Positions 24,071 to 32,927 of a stretch of 64,000 nt of DNA are shown here, piece after piece (position 1 is the stretch's first letter; every line of letters begins with the position of its first letter). Source of the stretch: Oenococcus kitaharae DSM 17330 (GTDB taxonomy: Bacteria > Bacillota > Bacilli > Lactobacillales > Lactobacillaceae). A program made the position numbers and the translations under genes. The notes below the pieces were generated by a model, which was given only the letters and a program-made list of their open reading frames with translations, ran no database searches and was not told the origin of the DNA. The DNA lies in assembly GCF_000241055.1 (NCBI RefSeq), contig NZ_CM001398.1:373541-437540 (forward strand), in the 5' to 3' direction.

Positions 24071-25036
24071 ATGAAAATCAATAGTGATGAAGCGTACAAA
24101 GACCCTAAACCAAAACGGCTTAGGGGAAATAAAAAGCATTTTTCTGAATTGCTCATTTCTTTAATGGACAAATATAATCAAAAACTCAGTGATCTAGTTT
24201 TGCCAATACTTAGGGTTCAAAAAAACCGATTAGACGAACAAGAATATTTGAACAGTCTTTCCAAAATTAGTAATTGGCGTGTAGGCAAAACCTTACCATC
24301 AGATAATGAACTATATCTATTAAGAAATTTTTACCTTTCTTTAGGAGAAAGCCCCGAAAGATTAGGGAGTTTCTTTTCTTGGTTATATCCAGCAGATTAT
24401 CAATCTCATGCGAGGGATTTTTTTAAAAAATTTGCTGACCGATCTTCCCAGCGATATAAAAAGATTGATGACGTATTTGGTTCTGGTTTTGAAGATACTT
24501 TTACTACAGAAGAAAGTATGATGTGGGACGCATTAGAATCGTTTTTCTTTAGTTCTAGTTTTGAATTTGCAAAAGAAAAGAACGGTTTTGACTATCAACA
24601 GGATAGAGGGGACGGTTTGGCTAAATTTATCAAAAAGGGCATTATCCAAAACAGCGGCAACCTCGCCTTGTTCTCAAAAAAAGAAATTTTTACAAATAAT
24701 AGCTTGTGGGAATTTACACAGCCGCTCTATAAAATTTTGTTGACAAAAGAAAGGCTGGTTATAACGGATATGGTTTTTGGAAAGGATAGTTATTCTCTAG
24801 AATATCTTTCCAGCACGTTTTATAACGAAATTTGGAACATAGCCCCAGTTACTCCCGCGTTAGTGCCTGATGAATCAGTAAATAAGATCAGGAAAATCAA
24901 TGACTTTAACGAAAAAAAGAAGTTATTCAATTCACTAGTTGAACATAAATTTGCCGAAAAAAAATATGCGTTTTTGCATGAAATAGAAGCTCTGCATACG
25001 GAATTGTCTAAAGAGAAAAAAGAAATTTTTGATTAA
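24071..25036 (+). CDS. Putative island repressor or regulator (321 aa)
   Basis: Highly charged, Lys/Phe-rich protein. Residues 20-75 (FSELLISLMDKYNQKLSDLV, then SNWRVGKTLPSDNELYLL) resemble a degenerate XRE-type HTH. The remainder (about 110-321) is helical with no known domain recognised. It stands next to the integrase and is transcribed towards it, the position of Stl-type repressors in satellite islands. No Shine-Dalgarno was seen before the ATG. Confidence 0.5.
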   Translation: MKINSDEAYKDPKPKRLRGNKKHFSELLISLMDKYNQKLSDLVLPILRVQKNRLDEQEYLNSLSKISNWRVGKTLPSDNELYLLRNFYLSLGESPERLGSFFSWLYPADYQSHARDFFKKFADRSSQRYKKIDDVFGSGFEDTFTTEESMMWDALESFFFSSSFEFAKEKNGFDYQQDRGDGLAKFIKKGIIQNSGNLALFSKKEIFTNNSLWEFTQPLYKILLTKERLVITDMVFGKDSYSLEYLSSTFYNEIWNIAPVTPALVPDESVNKIRKINDFNEKKKLFNSLVEHKFAEKKYAFLHEIEALHTELSKEKKEIFD

Positions 25037-25102
25037 ATATCCCGCCAAAGACAAGGCGTTAAAACTCTCGTGACTGATGATGTGTGTACTGTCATTGAAT
25101 AA

Positions 25103-26272
25103 ATGACAATGAAAATTAGAAGTAAAACATTGAAAAACGGACTGAAGTCCTATTATTTTAGAATCGTATTGAATGGTAAGCCAACCATGAAAAGCGGTTA
25201 TATCAGCAATAAAGAGGCTGTGAACGCCTATCGGGCCTATAAGATAGCCGAAGCGCACGGCCAACTAGAAAGTCAGCAGACCAAGAGAATTAAGTTCAAT
25301 GAGCTTGCTAAAGAATGGTTGGCGATGAAGGCTAAAGAGGTCAAGCCATCCACTTACAAGAAAATTGAAGAGCGCTATAAGCTGCATATTCAATCTTATT
25401 TTAAGGGGATATATCTAGACGAACTCACGCCGATCAAAGCTCAAAAATTTGTTAATGGCCTTGCAGCTAAGTTAGTCGGCTATACGGACTCTTTAGATAT
25501 CGTGAATCAGGTCTATAAAAAGGCTGTGCAGTATGGCTATGTCAAAGCCAATCCCTTTACTAACGTGGATAAGCCAAGAGCTAAAAAAGCACCATCTAGC
25601 GCCTCTGTGAAGTTCTATGATGTCGAACAACTCAGAAGGTTTCTAAACAGTGCTTATCAGTTATATGCCAAAGACTATTATAGCCGATACTTGTTTTTTC
25701 GACTATTAGCCTTTACAGGCATGCGAAAAGGCGAGGCGTTGGCCTTGAATTGGTCTGATGTTGATTTCAGCAATAAAACGCTGTCGATCTCTAAGACGGT
25801 TGTCACGGTGGCCAGCGGAGAAGTTATTTCTGATGAGCCTAAAACCAAAGCCAGCAACCGCTTAATGACGCTTGATGATGAGACTGTTTCAGCTTTGGCT
25901 GAATGGAAGCTCAGGCAGCATGATCTGTATAAAGCACTAGGCTACTCGGCATCCCCGTGCAGCTACGTTTTTAACAGCGAGGTCAATTCATTTATTAGTT
26001 TAAGTCGTCCCAGAGCGTGGGCGAGGGCGATTGCTAAGGCGGCTGGTCTGCCTGCGATTATCATTCATGGCTTTCGGCATACTTATGCAACGTTGGCTGT
26101 TCAGTCAGGCATGGATATCAAACAGCTTCAATACCAGCTCGGTCATAACGATGTGCATACAACTTTGCAGATATACGCTGAAGTAACCAAGAAACAGAAA
26201 ACAGAAACAGCGAAGATTTTTGCTAATTTCGTCAACGAAAGTAATATTAAAAGTAATATTGAAAACAATTAA
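25103..26272 (+). CDS. int: Tyrosine site-specific integrase
   Basis: 389-aa phage-type integrase. It has an AP2-like arm-binding N-terminus (1-60), a SAM-like core-binding domain (about 65-155) and a catalytic domain with R208 (TGMRKGEALAL), H322/R325 (IHGFRHTYAT), H348 (LGHNDVHTT) and the nucleophile Y358 (IYAEVT). The last codons lie over two copies of AAGTAATATT, which recurs at both att repeats. It catalyses integration of the island at the tRNA-Lys 3' end. Its stop codon is 48 bp before attR. Confidence 0.95.
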   Translation: MTMKIRSKTLKNGLKSYYFRIVLNGKPTMKSGYISNKEAVNAYRAYKIAEAHGQLESQQTKRIKFNELAKEWLAMKAKEVKPSTYKKIEERYKLHIQSYFKGIYLDELTPIKAQKFVNGLAAKLVGYTDSLDIVNQVYKKAVQYGYVKANPFTNVDKPRAKKAPSSASVKFYDVEQLRRFLNSAYQLYAKDYYSRYLFFRLLAFTGMRKGEALALNWSDVDFSNKTLSISKTVVTVASGEVISDEPKTKASNRLMTLDDETVSALAEWKLRQHDLYKALGYSASPCSYVFNSEVNSFISLSRPRAWARAIAKAAGLPAIIIHGFRHTYATLAVQSGMDIKQLQYQLGHNDVHTTLQIYAEVTKKQKTETAKIFANFVNESNIKSNIENN

Positions 26273-26320
26273 ATAGCTAGTACCTTGTCACACAAGCGTT
26301 TCAGCGTTTAGAGTTGGAAT

Positions 26321-26430
26321 CCCTGAGCATCCAGAGCTATATGTTGACAAGGCGCTTTAACCGCAAGGTTGAGCGCTTTTTGTTTGTTGAGGTGCTGTGG
26401 ATAAGTCCTGATATTACTTACAAAAGTAAT
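26321..26430 (+). repeat. attR: right direct repeat of the island
   Basis: Matches 8575-8684 (102/110). Contains the tRNA 3'-end segment CCCTGAGCATCC, a terminator (26349-26383) and, unlike attL, a perfect TGTGGATAA (26396-26404). Probably the original chromosomal flank. Confidence 0.85.
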
Positions 26431-26436
26431 CTGACT

Positions 26437-26472
26437 AATTAAAAAACAAGACACATGTCTTGTTTTTTAATT
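26437..26472. terminator. Perfect 17-bp inverted repeat (bidirectional terminator or relic)
   Basis: AATTAAAAAACAAGACA - CA - TGTCTTGTTTTTTAATT with no mismatch. A- and T-runs on both sides would allow termination in both directions. It lies just outside attR. Confidence 0.6.
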
Positions 26473-26709
26473 GTAATCATTTTGAGACGTTGTAAATCTT
26501 ATCAAGCGGATCGGCGCAAACCAAGTTAAGTACCATTTCGCACGATTGAATAATATGAACGAAGCGGCTGTCATCCTTATGAAGAGCAGCATAACAATAC
26601 GACAAGGAGAATGACGCAGACCTAACTCTGAGTGTTGTGAATTGCTAGCGACTTTCATAAATTAACAGAGTTGTGTGTCAAGATAATAATGTAATGAAAA
26701 AAATTCTCC
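26473..26709. other. No supported gene
   Basis: A minus-strand frame (26467-26658) exists but has no Shine-Dalgarno and no convincing content. MKKILRKLPCDIRN is readable from 26694 but ends after 17 codons. Confidence 0.4.
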
Positions 26710-26868
26710 GAAAACTGCCATGCGACATCAGAAATTATAAGATATAGTGCTTACCAGTACGATACCCATTCTTATTATGGTTCTATGGCTGCCGGAGCGA
26801 TTGATGGGACTGTTCTGTATTTAACAACTGCTCCAGGAAAAAATAAAATCAGTAATTTTAAATGGTGA
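26710..26868 (+). pseudogene. Remnant of a small protein gene (C-terminal part)
   Basis: Open frame without a start codon: YQYDTHSYYGSMAAGAIDGT, then VLYLTTAPGKNKISNFKW and a stop. A signal-peptide-like MKKILRK opens in another frame just upstream, so this may be a frameshifted short secreted-protein gene. A membrane protein gene follows after 4 bp. Low certainty. Confidence 0.3.
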
Positions 26869-26872
26869 ATTT

Positions 26873-27166
26873 ATGCAAATATTAAAAATTAAAAATCCTT
26901 ATTTACGAATAGCAAGTGGCATATTTTTGTTTACTGCAATTTGTGTTGTGACACAATGGCTAGTTCCACAAAACATAAGATTGTTCTTTTTAATTTTTGG
27001 ATTTATTAATATAGCGACACCGTTTTTGCGATTATTAGCGTCAGGCAATTTGTTTAATTATGGTGATTTTCATGTGTTGCTTGATCCTAAGAATATATGG
27101 ACAAAATATATATATGGTATTCTAGTTCTTTTGTTTCTTATGTTTTTACTAATACCCATAATTTAG
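26873..27166 (+). CDS. Small membrane protein (97 aa)
   Basis: Three predicted helices (about 12-30, 35-52, 74-96) with a short polar loop (GNLFNYGDFHVLLDPKNIWT). Near-leucine/isoleucine composition, no Cys, no known domain. Weak ribosome-binding site. It follows the remnant at 26710 and could be its partner (for example immunity). Function unknown. Confidence 0.6.
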   Translation: MQILKIKNPYLRIASGIFLFTAICVVTQWLVPQNIRLFFLIFGFINIATPFLRLLASGNLFNYGDFHVLLDPKNIWTKYIYGILVLLFLMFLLIPII

Positions 27167-27233
27167 TTTTCGTATTTTTTTGTATAGATGAGATACTAAT
27201 AGGTCTATTTAGATCTGATAGGAGAAATATCGA

Positions 27234-27713
27234 ATGATTACCCATCGTCGATTTGAAAGTTCGGATGCAGATGAAGCTACCAGTTTAATCGCCACAACCA
27301 TGCTCACCACTAATATCAAAGACTATTCCAAAGCATACATTGAGGATGATTTGAAACATTTAACAGCTAAAGATTTGATTGAACGAGCAAAAGATTTTCA
27401 TTGTTATGTGCTGGTTGATAATGGCCAAAACAAAATCGTAGCTATCGGTTCAATTGGCCCTTATTGGGGCAAAGAAGATGAAAGTAGTCTGTTTAATATT
27501 TTTGTCTTGCCGGATTATCAAGGACAAGGGATCGGTAAACAGCTGATTCAAATATTGGAGCAGGATTCGTATTTTAAACGAGCAAAAAGAATAGAAATTC
27601 CTGCCTCAATTACCGGACTGAAATTTTATGAAAAGATGGGATACACTTTTAAAAATGGTATCAGCCAAGTGGATCAAGAAGGACTGTATCGACTAGAAAA
27701 GTTCAATAATTAA
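27234..27713 (+). CDS. GNAT family N-acetyltransferase
   Basis: 159-aa protein with the GNAT fold: N-terminal RRFESSDADEATSLI, beta-strand segment IVAIGSIGPYW, acetyl-CoA loop FVLPDYQGQGIGKQLIQILE (Q-x-x-G-x-G/A) and a C-terminal FYEKMGYTFKNG. AGGAG lies 9 nt before the ATG. Substrate not predictable. Confidence 0.85.
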   Translation: MITHRRFESSDADEATSLIATTMLTTNIKDYSKAYIEDDLKHLTAKDLIERAKDFHCYVLVDNGQNKIVAIGSIGPYWGKEDESSLFNIFVLPDYQGQGIGKQLIQILEQDSYFKRAKRIEIPASITGLKFYEKMGYTFKNGISQVDQEGLYRLEKFNN

Positions 27714-27736
27714 CAAAATTTATACATGGAATCTGA

Positions 27737-28237
27737 TTATTTTTTGGAATCCTTGACAAAATCCAGTAAATCGTAAAACCTGCCGTTTTTCTCAAAGGCT
27801 TTTTCTTCTTTTTTTGAAAACACCATGCCATTTTTAAGCATGACTTTTGCCGAAGCAATATTGTCCGCCACACAGCTGCCGATTATTTGACTCAATGAAT
27901 AATTTCTAAAGCCCAGCCTGATTAGCATTTGCACGCTTTCACTAGCAAAACCTTGTCCCCAATATTCTTCGGCAATCGTATAAGACAGTTCACCAGTTAT
28001 CTTATGAATGGACAGCTGGCAATTACCAATTAATTGACCATCCTTTAAAAAAATCCCCCAGAAATTGCCCAACCGATTGTGTTTTTTAATAAAATCCCGT
28101 GCTTCTTCAACGCTTTTAAAATAATCATGTTTTGTATAAACAAATAAATTTGGATTTTTGAATATTTGATATTCTTCCTCTGCCAATGACAGCGGCATAA
28201 CTGCCAGTTTAATTTTAGTGCCATTCATTTCCGTCAT
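27737..28237 (-). CDS. GNAT family N-acetyltransferase (RimJ/RimL-like)
   Basis: 166-aa protein ordered KIKLAVMPLSLAEEEY, SVEEARDFIKKH, IGNCQLSIHKITGELSYTI, WGQGFASESVQMLIRLGF and ENGMVFSKKE-type ending, the layout of RimJ/RimL-like ribosomal or small-molecule acetyltransferases. Convergent with the previous GNAT gene (23-bp gap) and divergent from the next gene. Substrate unknown. Confidence 0.82.
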   Translation of the reverse strand: MTEMNGTKIKLAVMPLSLAEEEYQIFKNPNLFVYTKHDYFKSVEEARDFIKKHNRLGNFWGIFLKDGQLIGNCQLSIHKITGELSYTIAEEYWGQGFASESVQMLIRLGFRNYSLSQIIGSCVADNIASAKVMLKNGMVFSKKEEKAFEKNGRFYDLLDFVKDSKK

Positions 28238-28277
28238 GATAAATTTAAGTTATCATAATGGCTGAACGAGATGCTAT

Positions 28278-29111
28278 ATGAATTTAAATGACGCACAACA
28301 ATTACTAGCTAATGTAAGCCAGAAAATGCCAATTTGGGAGGAGTATCGCGCGAACATCTCCAGTAGTAAAATCTATTATGACGCACAGCACCAGCCATCG
28401 GCTCTACTTGTCTTCTCGACAAATCAATTTCATCCCCACGCACTTGGCATAGCGGTTTATGCACTCTCTTCAGACATGTTTTCGATCATTTTAAATGATG
28501 CAATCCAAGAAGTTGGCCGCCAGCATAAAGATCGGCTCGTCATTTGGGAATACCGACCCTTTAGTCCCTTCACAGAATGGTTGCTGACTCAAGGATTTTC
28601 CGTGTGGCGAGAAACTGTCAGCCCGAACGCTCAATTAGCAGATATTGCCTTGCCAAGCACAACAGAGGGCCAAATATTAACAACAGCTGATATTCAAGCC
28701 AATCATCCTTTAAAAACACAACTGATTGAGATGAGCCTGACCGATTACCGTCAAGTGCATACAATCAATCCCATGGCTGTAACAACCCCGGCTCAATGGG
28801 AACGGATAGTATTTCCTGATGTTTTATTAGATGCGCCGATGGTTTTGATCAAGCACAATCAAATCACGGCTTATACTTTTCCCTTTGAAGATAACCCAGG
28901 AACTTTAACATTTGGCTGGTTAGGTGCAACAAATCCGACTGCTTTATGGATGCTGCAAGCTGCTCAAATACAATGGGCTAAAGGTCGGGGGATGACCAGT
29001 CTAAGCGGCGAACTTGATAGTACTGATCCGCTCGCTTTAGCCACTTATCGTCACTGGCCTTTTGTGCCCGCACCCGTCTACACCATGGTCGGCAAGAAAA
29101 TAAAAAATTAA
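28278..29111 (+). CDS. Acetyltransferase-like protein (277 aa)
   Basis: Two-domain protein with GNAT-like folds. The N-terminal half (about 10-130) contains SALLVFSTNQFHPHALGIAV. The second half (about 140-270) contains FPFEDNPGTLTFGWLGATNP and RGMTSLSGELDSTDPLALAT, which looks like a degenerate acetyl-CoA site. A short leader with no strong Shine-Dalgarno precedes it. Function not assigned; a GNAT dimer-type enzyme is my best reading. Confidence 0.55.
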   Translation: MNLNDAQQLLANVSQKMPIWEEYRANISSSKIYYDAQHQPSALLVFSTNQFHPHALGIAVYALSSDMFSIILNDAIQEVGRQHKDRLVIWEYRPFSPFTEWLLTQGFSVWRETVSPNAQLADIALPSTTEGQILTTADIQANHPLKTQLIEMSLTDYRQVHTINPMAVTTPAQWERIVFPDVLLDAPMVLIKHNQITAYTFPFEDNPGTLTFGWLGATNPTALWMLQAAQIQWAKGRGMTSLSGELDSTDPLALATYRHWPFVPAPVYTMVGKKIKN

Positions 29112-29192
29112 TCCAGGCTGCTTTTCGGCACAGCTTCTGTACTGAAAATGATTTTTATGAAGAATTTTTATCATTTTAGTAGATAACAATCG

Positions 29193-29221
29193 TTGACAAA
29201 CAAAATCATCCGTGCCATACT
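29193..29221 (+). promoter_or_regulatory. Promoter of the rsgA-like pseudogene
   Basis: TTGACA (29193-29198), a 17-nt spacer and CATACT (29216-29221). It lies upstream of the chosen TTG start at 29283. Confidence 0.7.
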
Positions 29222-29282
29222 TTCGACATGCTTACTAGATAAAACACAATCAACCAAATCTAAACGAAAAGAGTTTATTGTC

Positions 29283-30286
29283 TTGCAGACAAACGATTAT
29301 TGTATTTTATCTTATCTTTCATCTAACCAACTTGATCAGCCTATCGACCAAGTTGGACGCATCATTCAAATTTTTAATCAAAGCAATATTACGATTGCCG
29401 ATCGTCATGGTACGATTCACCATTCGCTACTTTTGACCGGTCTTTTAAAACAACAAATAAGTCAAGCATCTGATTCGCTCACGGTTGGCGATTTTGTCTC
29501 CTTTGAAAATAAAGCGGGTCAATTAGTTATTTCAGATGTTTTGCCAAGAGTTAATCAACTATCAAAAAATATTAGTTCAGCCAGAAAATCTATTCATGTT
29601 AAAAGCGGTGTTCAACTATTAGCTGCAAATGTCAGCGATGTTTTTATTGTGGTTGCCTGCGATCAGCGTTTTACGATCGCCTTATTAGAACGCTATTTGC
29701 TGGCTTTCAGCTTGAATCATGTCCAGCTGCATATCTTATTAACCAAGCGGGATTTTCGTCAAGGATTCACACAAATCAGTCAGCTGATCGAGCAAGCCTA
29801 TCCAAAATTATCTTGTCTGTCCTTGTCGATTTATGATCAAACAGTTTTGCTGTTTTTGACACGCTTTTATCAGCCCAAAGTACTTCGATCTTTATCGGCG
29901 CTTCTGGAGCTGGTAAATCGACGATTATCAATCAGTTAGCCGGCCGCCAGCTGCAAAAAACTGGTGCCGTTCGGCTAGGCGATCAGCGTGGCAAACATAC
30001 AACGACGAGCTCTCATTTATATTTCATCAGCCCAGAGTTCGGTTATCTGATCGACACACCTGGTATCAAAGAAATCGGGCTCGTCAACAATGATCAGTCA
30101 GGTTTATTCTCTGACATTGATGCTCTAGCAGCTCAGTGCAAATTTCGAAACTGCCGTCATGAAAACGAACCAGGCCGCGCCGTTCAAGCAGCGATTACTT
30201 CTGGACAGCTGGATGCTGAGCGTTTTCAACGCTATCGCAAATATCAGCGCGAATTACAGCGTCATCTTAAAAGAGACGGGAGGTAA
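29283..30286 (+). pseudogene. rsgA: RsgA-like ribosome-associated GTPase, frameshifted
   Basis: Circularly permuted GTPase that matures the 30S subunit. An N-terminal OB-fold (GRIIQIFNQSNITIADRHG), the G4 motif LLTKRD and the permuted core are in frame until about 29841. A single missing base in the CAAACAG run (29838-29844) then breaks the frame; G1 (IGASGAGKST), G3 (LIDTPGIKE) and the zinc Cys/His region (CKFRNCRHENEPGR) continue in the next frame to the stop at 30284-30286. With one base restored the gene is 334 codons, the normal size. It is probably a second copy of the family. TTG start, AAAAGAG 9 nt upstream. Confidence 0.85.
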
Positions 30287-30289
30287 TTG

Positions 30290-31923
30290 ATGGTTAAGAC
30301 TCAGAAAAGCTTATTCACTTATTTAAACGAACACAAAAGCAAGGCTCTTGGATTGGCGGCAATTAATTTTACCAATTCAGCTTTGCAGACTTTAGGTGGG
30401 ATTGCCAGCGCCAATGCGTTGACCGTCCTGGTTGCCGGGCATTTCCAAAGTTTTCTGCTTTGGATCACAATTATGCTGGTCTCCTATCTATTGTTTGCCC
30501 TAGGCATGTACTTTAGTATTTACGCTTTAACGCGTGTTAAGCAGGCCGCCAATACGTCAATTCGAAGAGACATTACAGAACGGATTGCCAAAAGCAGTTA
30601 CGGAAATTATCATCAGCGGCAAGCTGGCGATTATAGTTCTTGGATGTCCAACGATCTTTCGATCATTGACTCGGAAGGGATTGAGAATTTCTTTGCAATT
30701 GTGACAGCCATTACCGATGTGGTCTTAGCCAGCTTGACTCTAGCTTATTTCCATTATTCGATCCTCATCACAGTCTTCGTTTTGAGTATTGTCATGATGG
30801 TTCTGCCTAAGATATTCCAGAAAGCCCTTAGTCAGACCTCGTTAAAGCGGACTCAAGCCAATGAACGGTTAATGTCTCGCATCGAAGATCTGTTAGAAGG
30901 CTTCAATGCCCTGTTTATGTTGAATGCACGCTCCTTGATTGTTGCTAAAACAGTCGCGGCCTCTAAAGAGGCGAATCATGCTTTTGAAACCCGATCCAAA
31001 GTATTTGGCAAAATGATGGCCACAGTCAACGGTATGAGTATTATCAGTCAAGTGATTGTCCTTGCCCAGGCTGGTTTTCTGATCTTTCTCAAACTCACTC
31101 CGATTGGAGCCGTCTCAGCGGCTCAATACTTTTCTGGGACCATCTTTTCTCAGCTGACCGGTATTAGTCCGAGTTAAAAGCTACAGCTCCGATTATGGCC
31201 AAATTTACAGAACTATCTACGGTTGATAACACAACGGCGTTACCCGCAGCAGCTGCTTTTCAATCAGCCTTAACCATTCAGCAAGTAGATTTTAGCTATC
31301 AAGGCAAAAACATCTTGCGTCACTTAAATCTCACGATCAAAAAGGGAGCGAAATACGCCCTTATCGGTCCGAGCGGTGCCGGTAAATCCACGCTCTTAGC
31401 TTTATTAGCTACCAAACTGACAGATTATCAAGGCAGAATTACTTTAGACGGTGCTGATTACAAAACCCTTGATCCGGTTTCTATTCGTAACCAGCTTTAT
31501 GAATTGGATCAGGATCCCTATATCTTTAATGACAGTTTGAAAAACAATATCACAATGACTCGGCCAGTCAGTCAAGACCTTTTGCAAAGTGCCATCGACC
31601 AAGCTGGTTTGGCCGATTTAATCAAAAGTCTCCCTGATGGTCTACAAACGCAGCTTGCCCATAACGGTTCCGATCTATCTGGTGGGCAAAAACAACGCAT
31701 TGTCCTGGCACGCGGCCTTGTTTCCGGCCGATCAATCTTTCTAGTCGATGAAGGCACTTCGGCTTTGGACCCGGCTTCAGCTGATCAAATTGAAAACAGT
31801 CTGATTAACGATCCGACTATTACCCTCTTGATGGTGACACACCACTTAAAACCTGAGATCGCCGATCGTATGGATCAAGTCTTTACAATACAAAATCAGC
31901 AGCTTCGCCCAGCAGCAGATTGA
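30290..31923 (+). pseudogene. Fused ABC exporter (TMD-NBD), split by a frameshift
   Basis: Membrane half from ATG 30290 (GGGAGGT upstream) to TGISPS at 31177. The next frame continues ELKATAPIMAKFTELSTVDN and the ATPase: Walker A IGPSGAGKST, Q-loop LYELDQDPYI, signature LSGGQKQR, Walker B IFLVDEGTSALDP. One added base near 31170 would give a single 544-aa protein, the normal size of a CydC/MsbA-type half exporter. The two halves could still be made separately if reinitiation occurs (ATG 31195). Stop codon of the rsgA-like gene lies 3 nt upstream. Confidence 0.8.
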
Positions 31924-31941
31924 AATGATCATGTTCAAAAT

Positions 31942-31973
31942 AAAAACGTCCTAAAAATAAAGGGCGTTTTTTC
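31942..31973 (+). terminator. Terminator of the ABC exporter locus
   Basis: AAAAACGTCC - taaaaataaa - GGGCGTTTTTT, with one G-T pair. Confidence 0.65.
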
Positions 31974-31988
31974 ATGAATGAAAGCATT

Positions 31989-32843
31989 TTATTGTTCCCA
32001 ATAAGCATCATCGCCAAAGCTCAAATGCGTTGCATCCTCTTTATGAGCCTCGAACTCGTCTAGTGCTTGCCGGTAAGTACTTGTCGCTGTGCGGTAAGCA
32101 TCTTTACCAAACAGATAATGCATGGGCTGCTTTTCCATGTTGGCCAATTTGATAAAAGCCTTAGCTGCCAGTTTCGGATTACCGTCTTGCGAACCAGAAC
32201 GTGTTTCTGAAGCTGATCTGGCATCATGAACAGCTTGATAGTCATCAATTAAATTCGTAGCACCTTTATGACTTTCACCAGCCCATTTGGTTCGAAAAGC
32301 GCCGGGCTCGACATTGGTTACTTGAATCCCGAATGGCGCCACTTGTTCACGCAAGGACTGGAATAAGCCTTCCATCGCAAATTTTGTCGCATGATAATAG
32401 GCAAAAGTCGGAAAAGCGGCTAATCCGCCAATTGAAGTCACATTCAAGATGCGGCCAGATCGATGTGCCCGCATCTTTGGCAAAAGGGCTAGCGTCATGT
32501 CGTTAGCGCCCCAAAAATTAGTTGCCATCATACGCCTGACTTCAGCCTGATCAGACTCTTCGACAGCACCAAAATAACCATAACCCGCATTATTTACCAA
32601 AACATCAATAAAGCCAAAATGCGCTTCCGCTTGAGAAACAGCATCACGAATCTGCTCTTGGCTTGTAACGTCCAATGGCAGTTTTAAAACATCGGCTTCT
32701 CCTGTTGGCAAATCAGCAAGGCTGGCAATTTTTCTTGCCGTAGCGACGACCGGATAATTTTCATGAATTAACTCTTCGACCAATGCTCGTCCGAATCCGG
32801 ATGAAGCACCCGTTACAAACCAAACTTGATTCTTTTTACTCAT
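31989..32843 (-). CDS. Short-chain dehydrogenase/reductase (SDR)
   Basis: 284-aa classical SDR: cofactor loop TGASSGFGRAL near residue 12, NNAGYG, catalytic Ser in LNVTSIGG, YHATK (Tyr-x-x-x-Lys) and PGAFRTKW. ATG 32843 was chosen because AAAGGTGG lies 7 nt upstream, itself starting in an upstream in-frame ATG. Divergent from a MerR regulator with a shared palindrome. Substrate unknown; NAD(P)-dependent oxidoreductases under MerR control often respond to electrophiles. Confidence 0.9.
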   Translation of the reverse strand: MSKKNQVWFVTGASSGFGRALVEELIHENYPVVATARKIASLADLPTGEADVLKLPLDVTSQEQIRDAVSQAEAHFGFIDVLVNNAGYGYFGAVEESDQAEVRRMMATNFWGANDMTLALLPKMRAHRSGRILNVTSIGGLAAFPTFAYYHATKFAMEGLFQSLREQVAPFGIQVTNVEPGAFRTKWAGESHKGATNLIDDYQAVHDARSASETRSGSQDGNPKLAAKAFIKLANMEKQPMHYLFGKDAYRTATSTYRQALDEFEAHKEDATHLSFGDDAYWEQ

Positions 32844-32887
32844 GTTGATACCACCTTTCATCAGTTGCTATGGTGATACTAGCATGT

Positions 32888-32911
32888 TAAAGTTACTTTA
32901 AGTCAACTTTA
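32888..32911. promoter_or_regulatory. MerR-type operator between SDR and regulator genes
   Basis: TAAAGTT - 10 nt - AACTTTA inverted repeat in the 84-bp divergent spacer, as expected for a MerR dimer. Confidence 0.55.
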
Positions 32912-32927
32912 GATTTGAGGTAAAGAT

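Larger units (their letters stand above)
8575..26430. mobile_element. Integrated satellite-like element (PICI-like), 17.7 kb
   Basis: Bounded by 110-bp direct repeats (8575-8684 and 26321-26430, offset exactly 17,746 bp). The left repeat includes the tRNA-Lys 3' end. At the right end are a tyrosine integrase and a putative repressor reading rightwards. Opposite them are Cro-like and excisionase-like genes and a primase-like replication block reading leftwards, as in phage-inducible chromosomal islands. No structural, terminase, portal, relaxase or conjugation genes were seen. Cargo is HigBA, an Rgg system, an ABC exporter, secreted proteins and small membrane proteins. The PICI-like label is by analogy of layout; a replicative plasmid-derived element is the alternative. 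Confidence 0.75.

Noticed and set aside
8575..26430. Complete prophage
   Set aside because: No terminase, portal, capsid, tail or lysis gene found.
26467..26658. 63-aa minus-strand ORF after attR
   Set aside because: No ribosome-binding site; starts inside the hairpin flank and shows no domain.
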